Below, one piece after another: positions 7,949 through 15,940 of a stretch of 64,000 bases of DNA. The notes beneath the pieces are model-generated. The model did not search any database, had not been told where the DNA came from, and worked only from the letters and a program-made list of their open reading frames with translations. Location: the NCBI RefSeq assembly GCF_030846775.1, contig NZ_CP132910.1, positions 4,653,001-4,717,000 on the forward strand, in the 5' to 3' direction. Each line of letters starts with the position of its first letter. The stretch's first letter is position 1. A program made the position numbers and the translations under genes. This DNA is from Geothrix sp. 21YS21S-2. GTDB taxonomy: Bacteria > Acidobacteriota > Holophagae > Holophagales > Holophagaceae.

Positions 7949-8797
7949 ATGATCACTTCCGAGCTCGTCCGCACGAGGGTGAGAACCCTCCCCAGCCTCC
8001 CCACCACGGTGGTGTCGCTGGGCCAGGCGGTCGCGGACGACCGGTGCAGCGTGGACCGGATCCTGAACATCCTGGCCAAGGACCCGGCCCTGTCGGCCAC
8101 CATGCTGCGCCTGGCCAACTCGGTCATGTACGCCGGCGACCAGCGGGTCATGGACCTGCGCACCGCCGTGATGCGCCTGGGCTTCGAGGCCCTGCTGAAC
8201 CTGGGCCGCACCGCCGCCATCATCCGCAGCTTCCGGGGCTCCAACCACATGGACCCCTTCCGGCTCTGGCAGCACTCCGTGGCGGTGGGCCTGGTGTCCA
8301 AGGGCATCTGCCGGCTCATCAAGATGAACCACATGGACGAGTCCGCCTACCTCGCGGGCCTCCTGCACGACATCGGCAAGATCGCCCTGGACCGCTGCTT
8401 CACTGAGGAATACGGCCCCGTGGTCCTGGCCATCGAGCGCGGCGACGCCTGCCTCGACGCGGAGTTCGGCAACCTGGGCATCACCCACGCCGAGGTGGGG
8501 GCCATGGTCGCCGAGCACTGGAGCTTCCCCGCGCCCATGGTCACCGCCATCCGCGACCACCACCAGGACCACCCGAAGGAGTTCCTTCCCGCGCTGGTGC
8601 AGATCGCCGATCTCCTGGTGCGCACCCGCATCCCCAACGGTCCCGCCGACGAGACCTTGATGTTCGCCCTGGAGGAGCAGCCCGCCTACCCCGTGGTCTT
8701 CGGCGGCGGGGACTTCGACGCCGAGCGCCTCACCTTCAGCATCGACGACGAGCTCGAGCACGCCGTCACCTTCGTGAAACTAGCCTTCCAGGATTGA
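7949..8797 (+). CDS. HDOD-domain signalling protein (copy 2)
   Basis: A 282-residue HDOD protein (LPSLPTTVVSLGQAV, LAKDPALSATMLRLANSV, LAGLLHDIGKIALD) with the same layout as the preceding gene but clearly diverged. The C-terminal third (DLLVRTRIPNG onward) differs most between copies and may bind different partners. The ATG at 7949 follows the previous stop by two bases. Equal length and adjacency suggest duplication followed by specialisation. It may form heteromers with copy 1, which is inference. The downstream cheB ATG is 5 nt away. Confidence 0.88.
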   Translation: MITSELVRTRVRTLPSLPTTVVSLGQAVADDRCSVDRILNILAKDPALSATMLRLANSVMYAGDQRVMDLRTAVMRLGFEALLNLGRTAAIIRSFRGSNHMDPFRLWQHSVAVGLVSKGICRLIKMNHMDESAYLAGLLHDIGKIALDRCFTEEYGPVVLAIERGDACLDAEFGNLGITHAEVGAMVAEHWSFPAPMVTAIRDHHQDHPKEFLPALVQIADLLVRTRIPNGPADETLMFALEEQPAYPVVFGGGDFDAERLTFSIDDELEHAVTFVKLAFQD

Positions 8798-8802
8798 ATG
8801 CC

Positions 8803-9897
8803 ATGGACCCCATCCGCGTCCTGATCGTGGACGACAGCCCCTTCATGCGGAAGGCCCTCGAGCGCATGCTCCAGGCGCCCGACATCGCCGTGGTGGGCTC
8901 GGCCCGGGACGGCCTGGACGCCCTGGAGAAGATCCCCCAGCTCAACCCCGACATCGTCACCCTGGACGTGGAGATGCCCCGCCTGGACGGCCTGGGCTGC
9001 CTCAAGCGGATCATGGCGGAGATGCCGCGGGCCGTGCTCATGGTCTCCAGCCTCACCCAGGAGGGCGCCGCCGCCACCCTGGACGCCCTGGCCTTCGGCG
9101 CCCTGGACTTCATCCCCAAGGAGAGCAGCCTCGCCAGCTCCAGCATCCTCCAGATCCAGCAGGACCTGCAGGAGAAGGTGCGCAAGCTCGCCCGGAGCCC
9201 CCGCTTCCAGAAGGCCCGGCCCGCCGCCCCCGCCCCGCGCCCCGGCTTCCCCGCGCTCCAGGCCCCTCCCGCCCCCGCGGCCCCTCCCGCCCATGTGGGC
9301 CGGGTGGGCGCGCTCGGCGGCCCGATGGCGGAGCTCCTGGCCATCGGGTGCTCCACCGGAGGGCCCAAAGCCCTCCAGGACCTGCTGCCCGGCATCCCCA
9401 GGACGCTCCCCGTCCCCTGCCTCATCGTCCAGCACATGCCCGGCACCTTCACCAAGGCCTTCGCCGAGCGCCTCAACGGCCTGTGCCAGGTGGAGGTCAA
9501 GGAGGCCGAGCACGGCGAGACGGCGCGCCCCGGCGTGGTGTACATCGCCCCCGGCGGCCACCACATGCTCTACCGCCAGCGCGGCCTGGGCGGCTCCATC
9601 GAGCTGAGCGCCGAGCCCGCCTCCAGCCTCCACCGCCCCAGCGTGGACGTCCTCTTCCAGAGCATCGCCGACCAGTGCTCCCGCCAGGTGCTCGCCATGA
9701 TCCTCACCGGCATGGGCAGCGACGGCGCCCGGGGCATGGTGTCCCTCAAGGCCAAGGGCGCCCACACCCTGGCCGAGGCCGAGGAGTCCTGCGTGGTCTA
9801 CGGCATGCCCCGGGCCGCCTTCGAGAAGGGCTGCGTGGACCAGGTGGCTCCCCTCCAGGACATGGCCGGGATCCTGCGCAGGCATTTCCAGATCTAG
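8803..9897 (+). CDS. cheB: Chemotaxis response regulator protein-glutamate methylesterase CheB
   Basis: A 364-residue CheB. The receiver domain (1-125) has the acidic pair Asp10/Asp11 and the phospho-acceptor Asp55 (VTLDVEMP). An Ala/Pro-rich linker (about 130-170) leads to the methylesterase domain with Ser184 (IGCSTGGP), His211 (VQHMPGTF) and Asp307 (GMGSDGA), the classic triad. It demethylates or deamidates receptor glutamates when phosphorylated by CheA. The ATG at 8803 is preferred over a TTG nine bases upstream that overlaps the previous stop. The linker is longer and more Pro/Ala-rich than in enteric CheB. Confidence 0.94.
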   Translation: MDPIRVLIVDDSPFMRKALERMLQAPDIAVVGSARDGLDALEKIPQLNPDIVTLDVEMPRLDGLGCLKRIMAEMPRAVLMVSSLTQEGAAATLDALAFGALDFIPKESSLASSSILQIQQDLQEKVRKLARSPRFQKARPAAPAPRPGFPALQAPPAPAAPPAHVGRVGALGGPMAELLAIGCSTGGPKALQDLLPGIPRTLPVPCLIVQHMPGTFTKAFAERLNGLCQVEVKEAEHGETARPGVVYIAPGGHHMLYRQRGLGGSIELSAEPASSLHRPSVDVLFQSIADQCSRQVLAMILTGMGSDGARGMVSLKAKGAHTLAEAEESCVVYGMPRAAFEKGCVDQVAPLQDMAGILRRHFQI

Positions 9898-9902
9898 CGA
9901 CC

Positions 9903-11894
9903 ATGGACCCCGTCCAGACCGCCGTCACCGCCTTCCTGAACGCCGTCCAGGCGGCACAGCCCCTGCCGGAGCTCCCGGCGGCCCCGCAGGCGGTCCTCAA
10001 CGCCCTCCTGGGCCAGGACGTGAACCTGCGGTTCCAGGGACAGACCGCCGCAGGCCTCCAGTTCACGCTGCCGTCCGGCCAGATCCTCACCGCCCAGGGC
10101 GACTTCCCCTACCCCGAGGGCACTCAGCTCCTGGTGCGGGTCGCGGCCTCCGACGGCGGCACCATCCGGCTCCAGACCCTCCAGGCCCTGCCCCCCTCCC
10201 CCCCCGCCATCCTGGCCCCCCTGCTCCAGGGCGAGGCCCAGCTCCTCCAGAACCGCCTCACCCAGCCCGCCCCGCCCCCGGAGCTGGAGCCCCTGGTGCA
10301 GCTCTTCCGCCTCCTGGGCGGCGCCCTGCCCGCCGAGACGGGCCCGCAGCCTTCCGCAAACGCGTCAGGGCAGGCTCCAAACCAGGCGACCGCGCAAGGA
10401 ACAGGGCAATCCGCTCAGCAAACAAGCGGCCAACCTGCGCCGACCCCAGGAACCGCATCGGAATTGCCGTCCGGAGCGCAGCCGGGGGGACAGCCTGGAG
10501 CCCAACCGGCGGGACCCTCAGGCACCCAGCTGGGGACCCAGCCACCGGGGCCACTGGGGGTTCAGCCGGGAGCGCAACCGCCAGGACAGCTTGCGGGGCA
10601 ACCGGCAGGGCAGGGGGAAGGACAACCTGCAGGACAACCAACAAAGCAAGCAATCGAGCAACCGATCGCACCTTCGACGACCCTGGCACCCAATCAGCCA
10701 GCTCCTCAGCCAGCCACCCAAGCAACCACCCAAGGAACCACCCAAGGGACCACCCAAGGGACCACCCAAGCAACCACCCAAGCAACCACCCAAGGGACCA
10801 CCCAAGCAACCACCCAAGGGACCACCCCAGGAACCACCCAAGCAACCACCCAAGGGACCACTCAAACAACCACTCAAGCAACCACACAAGCGACCGGTTC
10901 ACTCCCGACCAACCCACCGGTATCTCAACCGGCCAACCCAACCGACCTCCCACCCGGGACCCAGACCCCAGGTCAGCCTGCTGGATCCACAGAAGCCCAA
11001 CCCTTCCTTTCACCTACGCAGACGGCTGACCAGCCTTCCGGCCTCCCTTCCCTCGAACAGGCATCCCAGGGCTCCGGATCCCTGGGGCTGACCCGGCCGG
11101 CTGAAGGCCTGGCCCATTCCGGAAGCCCCGCGCCGCCGTCCCAGGCGGTGGAGGATCTCATCGCCCTGGTGCAGGCCAGGCTGCCCGGCTCCCAGGAGGC
11201 GCTCCGGGCGGTCCTCAGGGACCTGCCCGAACCGCAGGCCCTGGCCCTGCGGGCCCTGCTGCGGGGCGGCGCCCCGGATCCCGCGGTGGTCCAGGAGGCC
11301 TCGGTCCGGGTGCAGACGGCCCTGGCGCGCAGGGCGGATGCGCCCCAGGGGCAGGCCGACGCGGTCTCCCAGCTGCTGCGCGGGCTGGTGCGGGCCCAGG
11401 CGTCCACGGCCGCCCTGCCCGGGGCGCCGGAGACCTGGGAATCCTGGATCAAGGCGGGAGTGAAGGCCCTTTCCGACCCGGGCGTCTCGCCCCGGGAGGC
11501 GCCGTTCCACGCGGCCCAGGCCAAGGAGGGGACCGCCTTCTACGAGCTGCCGCTGCCGTGGGCGCCCCAGGCCCCGCTGCAGATGTGGGTGGAGTCGGAC
11601 GCCGGGGGCAAGGGCCGCGGGAATCCGGAAGGCGCCACCACCCGGGTGCTCCTGGGCCTGAACTTCACCCGGCTCGGGGAGACCCGGCTGGGCATCGCCA
11701 AGGGGGCCGGAGGGCTCCAGGTCCGGGTCTGGGCACAGCACCCCGAGGCGCTCCTGGCCGCCCAGGCCGGAATGGAGGACGAGCTCAAGGCCCTGGGCGT
11801 GCCGGTGGACCTGCGGATCCAGGGGCTGGAGCCGGGGCCCGTGCCCAGCATCCGGAGCCTCACGGGGGGCGCCGGCTTCCAGGTCCTGGGGTGA
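9903..11894 (+). CDS. FliK-like flagellar hook-length control protein with Thr/Gln repeat linker
   Basis: A 663-residue protein starting 5 nt after cheB. Residues 1-140 form a compact N-terminal region. Residues 145-390 are a disordered Gln/Pro/Thr/Ala/Gly-rich linker, including 15 tandem tetrapeptides of the TTQ(A/G) type (271-330). The C-terminal 100 residues resemble the FliK hook domain, with LGLNFTRLGETRLGIA, a following amphipathic helix and LRIQGLEPG. FliK acts as a secreted molecular ruler, so a long unstructured linker fits. The flagellar assignment rests on the weak C-terminal similarity and the chemotaxis context. Another possibility is an unrelated proline-rich secreted protein. 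Confidence 0.62.
   Translation: MDPVQTAVTAFLNAVQAAQPLPELPAAPQAVLNALLGQDVNLRFQGQTAAGLQFTLPSGQILTAQGDFPYPEGTQLLVRVAASDGGTIRLQTLQALPPSPPAILAPLLQGEAQLLQNRLTQPAPPPELEPLVQLFRLLGGALPAETGPQPSANASGQAPNQATAQGTGQSAQQTSGQPAPTPGTASELPSGAQPGGQPGAQPAGPSGTQLGTQPPGPLGVQPGAQPPGQLAGQPAGQGEGQPAGQPTKQAIEQPIAPSTTLAPNQPAPQPATQATTQGTTQGTTQGTTQATTQATTQGTTQATTQGTTPGTTQATTQGTTQTTTQATTQATGSLPTNPPVSQPANPTDLPPGTQTPGQPAGSTEAQPFLSPTQTADQPSGLPSLEQASQGSGSLGLTRPAEGLAHSGSPAPPSQAVEDLIALVQARLPGSQEALRAVLRDLPEPQALALRALLRGGAPDPAVVQEASVRVQTALARRADAPQGQADAVSQLLRGLVRAQASTAALPGAPETWESWIKAGVKALSDPGVSPREAPFHAAQAKEGTAFYELPLPWAPQAPLQMWVESDAGGKGRGNPEGATTRVLLGLNFTRLGETRLGIAKGAGGLQVRVWAQHPEALLAAQAGMEDELKALGVPVDLRIQGLEPGPVPSIRSLTGGAGFQVLG
10713..10892 (+). 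repeat. In-frame 12-bp minisatellite (15 units) in the FliK-like gene
   Basis: Fifteen consecutive 12-nt units of the form ACC-ACC-CAA-GSA encode ATQA, then TTQG/TTQA, with one TTPG and one TTQT unit. Units are nearly identical at the DNA level, including the otherwise rare CAA and GGA/GCA codons. The array is therefore young or homogenised and prone to copy-number change by slippage or recombination in steps of four residues. The surrounding linker uses the same codons with decayed periodicity. Confidence 0.92.
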
Positions 11895-11940
11895 ACGGGG
11901 CCGAATGATGGCATGCTGGTAGTTCGATCTTAGGAAACCC

Positions 11941-12381
11941 ATGCCCTCCCTGGAAAACCCACCACCGGACCCCGAGCGTCGCCGCGAAAGGCGATGGGGC
12001 CGGTCCGCCGCCGTCCTGGGGGTCCTGGTCCTGGCCGCTTCCGTTCCGGCGGTGCTCCACCTCCGCAGGCTCGCGGCCCTGCCCCAGGGGCCGGTGGACC
12101 ACGGGCCCCTGCCGGAGGCGGTGAGATCCCGGGCCATGGCGATCCTGGACCGGCACCTGGAAGGCGCGGTCCTGGAGGAGGTGCGCCAGGGGCCAGTGCG
12201 GGAGTTCCACATCCGGGGCCGCTCCCGGGCCCCGCTGGCCCAGGAGTTCTACGCGGGCTTCCGGCCGGCCATCACGGACCGGCTCATGCCGCTCCTGCGG
12301 CCCTACGGTGAGATCATCAGCTTCGACATCGCGGCCCTGGACCTCCCCCCGGCCCGGCTGCGCCCCCTGCCCAAGGACTAA
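11941..12381 (+). CDS. Membrane-anchored protein of unknown function
   Basis: A 146-residue protein with a charged, Pro/Arg-rich N-terminus (1-20), one hydrophobic segment (about 22-40) and a soluble remainder of about 100 residues rich in Leu, Arg and Pro. The type II (N-in) orientation is suggested by the positive residues before the segment. AGGAAA precedes the ATG. It stops one base before the lgt start, so the two are co-transcribed. No family is recognised. A role in envelope biogenesis is only suggested by the neighbour. Confidence 0.65.
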   Translation: MPSLENPPPDPERRRERRWGRSAAVLGVLVLAASVPAVLHLRRLAALPQGPVDHGPLPEAVRSRAMAILDRHLEGAVLEEVRQGPVREFHIRGRSRAPLAQEFYAGFRPAITDRLMPLLRPYGEIISFDIAALDLPPARLRPLPKD

Positions 12382-12382
12382 G

Positions 12383-13180
12383 ATGCACCCAATCCTCTTC
12401 AAGATCGGCAGCTTCCCCGTGGGGACCTACGGGCTCATCCTGACCGTCGGGTTCTTCCTGGCGCTCGCCCTGGCCCAGCGCCTGGGGCGCGGGGACGGCA
12501 TCCCCGCCGAGGGGATCTCGGACCTGGCCATCTCGCTCCTCCTGGGCGGGATCGTCGGCGCCAAGGTCCTGATGATCGTCGTCGACCTGGCCAGCGGCGT
12601 GCCCCCTTCGCAGATCTTGGACCTAGGCTACCTCCGGGCCGGCGGCGCCATCCACGGCGGCGTCATCGGCGGCCTCGCCGTCTTCTTCTGGCGCATGCGC
12701 AAGCTCAAGCTGCCCCTGGCCGGGACCCTGGACGCCCTCACGCCCGCCGTGGCCCTGGGCCAGGCCATCGGGCGCCTGGGATGCTTCTCCGCGGGGTGCT
12801 GCTACGGCACCGAGTGCCACCTCCCCTGGGCCGTGACCTTCACCAGTCCCGACGCGCACTGGCTTTCGGGGACGCCCCTCAACGTGCCGGTGCATCCGGT
12901 GCAGCTGTACACCCTGGCGGCCAACGCCCTCGTCCTGGGGACGCTCCTCCTCACGGGCCGCCGCCGCCGCTTCGCGGGGCAGGTGGGGGCCCTGTATTTC
13001 GTCCTGGAAGGGGTAGGGCGCATCGTGACCGAGATCTGGCGCGCCGACCTGGACCGGGGCTTCCTGCTGGGGATCCCCTGGCTCTCCACCGGCAGGCTTA
13101 CGGCGCTGGCCTTCGTGGCCTTCGGCGCCTTCCTTTGGTTCTGGTATTCGAGGGCCCCGCGGCCCGAGGTTGCATCATGA
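12383..13180 (+). CDS. lgt: Prolipoprotein diacylglyceryl transferase
   Basis: A 265-residue polytopic inner-membrane enzyme with about seven hydrophobic segments. It transfers diacylglycerol from phosphatidylglycerol to the lipobox cysteine of prolipoproteins. Visible family features are GTYGLILTVGFF at the N-terminus, LRAGGAIHGGVIGG (catalytic His region) and the signature region GRLGCFSAGCCYG near residue 131, followed by PVHPVQLY and EGVGRIVTE. The signature is the Cys-rich variant in which the N-F-x-N-x-E core is replaced by C-F-x-A-G-C-C. The stop overlaps the next start (ATGA). At least two lipoprotein substrates lie in this window (17180-17770 and 61168-61713). Confidence 0.9.
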   Translation: MHPILFKIGSFPVGTYGLILTVGFFLALALAQRLGRGDGIPAEGISDLAISLLLGGIVGAKVLMIVVDLASGVPPSQILDLGYLRAGGAIHGGVIGGLAVFFWRMRKLKLPLAGTLDALTPAVALGQAIGRLGCFSAGCCYGTECHLPWAVTFTSPDAHWLSGTPLNVPVHPVQLYTLAANALVLGTLLLTGRRRRFAGQVGALYFVLEGVGRIVTEIWRADLDRGFLLGIPWLSTGRLTALAFVAFGAFLWFWYSRAPRPEVAS

Positions 13181-14169
13181 GCGGTTCCATCTCCCACTTC
13201 CTTCCGACCGGCGCCCCGCGCCTGGACCGGTTCCTCACCGAGATCCACCCCGAGATCGCCCGCTCCCGCTGGGACGCCTGGGTGCGGGGCGGCAACGTCA
13301 CGATCAACGGCGTCGTGGTCACCAAGGGCGGCACCCGCGTGCGCAGCGGCGCGACGGTGGAGACCGTCCTGCCGGATCTCGTGCCCCCCGCGCTCCTCCT
13401 GGAGCCCGAACTCATCGACCTGCCCACCCTGTTCGAGGACGAGCACCTCTGGATCATCGACAAGCCCGCGGGCATGGTGGTGCATCCCGGCCCCGGCCAC
13501 GCCGGAGGCACGGTCCTGAACGCCCTCCTGGGGCGCCTGCGCGCGGCCATCGCCCCGGTCGAGGAACTGCCCGAGGAGGGCGAGGACGAGATCCCCGCGC
13601 CGCTCTGGCCCGGCCTCGTGCACCGACTGGACCGCTACACCACCGGGTGCCTGGCCATGGCCAAGGACCAGCCCACCCAGGCCGCCCTGCAGGCCCAGTT
13701 CAAGGAGCGGACGGTGGAGAAGCGCTACCTGGCCGTGGTGCGCATGAGCCGCAAGCTTCCGGAGGTGGGCAGCATCCTCGTGGACGAGCCCATCGCCCGC
13801 CACCGCGTGGACCGCCTCAAGATGACCGTCAACGCGTCCGGCCGCCCCAGCCAGACCCGCGTGCGGGTGCTGGCCAAGGCCTGCGGGCTGGCCCTGGTGG
13901 AGTGCGAGCTCCTCACGGGGCGGACCCACCAGATCCGCCTGCACCTCTCCCACCTGGGCGCGCCCATCCTTGGGGACCCCGTGTACGGCGGCGCCAGCGC
14001 CTGGCTCGATGCCGACAAGCGCCACTTCGCCTGCCCCCACCCCATGCTCCACGCGTGGAAGCTCTCCCTGGACCACCCGGCGGACGGGAGGCGGCTGGAC
14101 CTGAAGGCGCCCGTGCCCGAGGGGTTCACATCGATCCTGAAGCTTTTGGGGATTGCCACGCCCGCGTAG
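13177..14169 (+). CDS. RluA-family (RluD-type) 23S rRNA pseudouridine synthase
   Basis: A 330-residue protein with an N-terminal S4 RNA-binding domain (about 12-70: RLDRFL, WVRGGNVTINGVVV) and a pseudouridine synthase domain. The catalytic Asp152 sits in HRLDRYTTG, where canonical RluD has HRLDRDTSG. The following KRYLAVV and GRTHQIRLHLSHLGAPILGDPVYG are typical of the family. It isomerises uridines, most likely in 23S rRNA. Which site is modified (RluC- or RluD-like) is not decided. The start overlaps the lgt stop by ATGA. An insertion of acidic residues (EELPEEGEDEIP) before the catalytic loop is unusual. Confidence 0.9.
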   Translation: MSGSISHFLPTGAPRLDRFLTEIHPEIARSRWDAWVRGGNVTINGVVVTKGGTRVRSGATVETVLPDLVPPALLLEPELIDLPTLFEDEHLWIIDKPAGMVVHPGPGHAGGTVLNALLGRLRAAIAPVEELPEEGEDEIPAPLWPGLVHRLDRYTTGCLAMAKDQPTQAALQAQFKERTVEKRYLAVVRMSRKLPEVGSILVDEPIARHRVDRLKMTVNASGRPSQTRVRVLAKACGLALVECELLTGRTHQIRLHLSHLGAPILGDPVYGGASAWLDADKRHFACPHPMLHAWKLSLDHPADGRRLDLKAPVPEGFTSILKLLGIATPA

Positions 14170-14189
14170 GGGACCCACACTGGGTCAGG

Positions 14190-14218
14190 TTGTTTAAGAT
14201 TATTATTTTTAATATTTA
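14190..14218 (+). promoter_or_regulatory. Candidate sigma-70-type promoter in AT-rich island
   Basis: TTGTTT (14190-14195), a 17-nt spacer and TATTTA (14213-14218) lie in a sharply AT-rich stretch (about 14188-14240) between the pseudouridine synthase and the FAD oxidase. TATATG at 14217 is a second possible -10. It would start transcription about 15-20 nt before the oxidase ATG. Confidence 0.45.
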
Positions 14219-14242
14219 TATGTAACTTATCGGATATTGAAG

Positions 14243-15940
14243 ATGAGCAAGGGACGTCCCCTCCCCGGAGTCTGTGCCCCCGGCCTGACCCGCCGCCGCT
14301 TCCTCGGCGCCGCCGGCGCCCTGGCCTTCGGGCCCGCCCTCCTGCACGGCCGGGATGGCGGTCCCGTTCCCGCGGCGCTGCCCGTGTCCGCGCGCCGCGA
14401 GTCCTTCCTCAACTGGAGCGGAGAGATCCGGGTGCCCGACGCCTGGACCGCCGCGCCCCGCACGCCCCAGGAGGTGGCCGGGCTCGCGGACTGGGCCCTG
14501 GACCGCGGGTGGCGCCTGCGGGCCCGGGGCATGGGCCACGGCTGGTCCCCGCTCCTGGCGTCCTCGGGGCGGCCCCTGCCTCCGGCCCTGCTGGTGGACC
14601 TCACGGCCCACCTGGACCAGGTGCGGGTGGAGGGGTCCACCCTCACGGCCCAGGCCGGCGCGAGCCTGGACCGCCTGTGGGAGGCGGCCGGCGCGGCGGG
14701 GCTCGCCGTGGCCTCCACGCCCGCGCCGGGGAACCTGACCCTGGGGGGCGCCCTGGCCATCGGGGCCCACGGCTCCGTGCTACCGGGGCCGCCGGTGCAG
14801 GGCTGGACCTGGGGCTCGCTCAGCAACGCGGTGCTCGCCCTGGAGGCGGTGGTCTGGGATCCGGGGACGGGGCGGCACGTGGTGCGGACCTTCGGGCGGG
14901 CGGATTCGGAAATAGGCCCCCTCCTGGTGCACATGGGCCGGGCCCTGGTCACCTCCGCCACGCTCCAGCTGGGCGCGGACGTGAACCTGCGGTGCCTGAG
15001 CACCACGGACGTCCCCGCCTCCGAGCTCTACGCCCCCCCGGCCCTGGCGGGGCCCCGGAGCTTCCAGGCCCTGGCCATGGGCTCGGGGCGGGTGGAGGCC
15101 ACCTGGTTCCCCTTCACGGAGTGTCCCTGGGTGCGGGTGTGGTCCGCCGAACCGGAGCGGCCCGCGGGTTCGGTGGCCCATGACGGGCCCTATCCCTACA
15201 CCTTCGCCAATTGGGTCGGCCGGGACGACTCGGACGCCGCCGCCGCGTGGCTCCGGGAGTCGCCTTCCCGCACCCCGGCCTTCCTGGGCCTGGAGCGCGC
15301 CCTCGCCCATGCCGGGCTGGACCTCACCGGCACCCGGGACGTGTGGGGTCCCTCCCGGTTCACCACGCTGCACGTCAAGCCCTCCACGCTGCGCTACCAC
15401 GTGAGCGGCCACGCCATCCTGTGCCGCAGGGCGGACCTCCAGCGGGTGGCCAGCGAGTTCCACCGGGCCGTGGAGGATCTGCTGGAGGCCGCCCGGGCCC
15501 GCGGCGCCTTCCCGGTGAACGGCCCCGTGGACCTGCGCGCCACGGGCCTGGACCACGCGGCTCCGGGCCAGGCCGAGGCCCTGCTGTCCCCCATCCGCCC
15601 CCGCCCGGACCATCCGGAGTGGGACTGCGCGGTGTGGGCGGAGGTGCTGACCCTGCCCGGCACGCCCGGAGCCATGCCGTTCTACACGGACCTGGAGGCG
15701 TGGATGCTGGGCAACTACACGGGGGACTACGCCGCGGTGCGGGTGGAGTGGGCCAAGGGCTGGGCCTATTCCCCCGCGGGCCCCTGGACCGGGCCCGGGA
15801 TGCTGGAGGGGCACATCCCGCGGGGGTTCACGGAGGGCTACGGGAGGGGCTGGCGCGAGGCCCTGGAGGGCCTGCGAGCCCTGGACCCGGCGGGGATCTT
15901 CGGCAGCCCCTTCCTGGACCGGCTCACGAAAGCGCGATGA
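14243..15940 (+). CDS. Tat-exported FAD-linked oxidase, cholesterol-oxidase (type II)-like
   Basis: A 565-residue protein beginning with a twin-arginine signal (LTRRRFLGAAGALAFG, about residues 14-30). It is followed by a VAO-type FAD-binding domain: ARGMGHGWSPLL near residue 95, whose His is a candidate for covalent FAD attachment, and NLTLGGALAIGAHGS. The C-terminal half resembles the substrate-binding domain of type II (vanillyl-alcohol-oxidase fold) cholesterol oxidases, e.g. TFANWVGRDDSD and RATGLDHA. A sterol or other bulky alcohol oxidised in the periplasm is plausible but not proven, and a related sugar or polyol oxidase is possible. The ATG at 14243 lacks a good ribosome-binding site. 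Its 3' end overlaps the convergent BrkB-like gene by 17 nt. Confidence 0.72.
   Translation: MSKGRPLPGVCAPGLTRRRFLGAAGALAFGPALLHGRDGGPVPAALPVSARRESFLNWSGEIRVPDAWTAAPRTPQEVAGLADWALDRGWRLRARGMGHGWSPLLASSGRPLPPALLVDLTAHLDQVRVEGSTLTAQAGASLDRLWEAAGAAGLAVASTPAPGNLTLGGALAIGAHGSVLPGPPVQGWTWGSLSNAVLALEAVVWDPGTGRHVVRTFGRADSEIGPLLVHMGRALVTSATLQLGADVNLRCLSTTDVPASELYAPPALAGPRSFQALAMGSGRVEATWFPFTECPWVRVWSAEPERPAGSVAHDGPYPYTFANWVGRDDSDAAAAWLRESPSRTPAFLGLERALAHAGLDLTGTRDVWGPSRFTTLHVKPSTLRYHVSGHAILCRRADLQRVASEFHRAVEDLLEAARARGAFPVNGPVDLRATGLDHAAPGQAEALLSPIRPRPDHPEWDCAVWAEVLTLPGTPGAMPFYTDLEAWMLGNYTGDYAAVRVEWAKGWAYSPAGPWTGPGMLEGHIPRGFTEGYGRGWREALEGLRALDPAGIFGSPFLDRLTKAR

Noticed and set aside
10713-10892. Possible CRISPR-like tandem array
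   Set aside because: Units are 12 bp, contiguous and in frame with a coding sequence, with no spacers and no cas genes.
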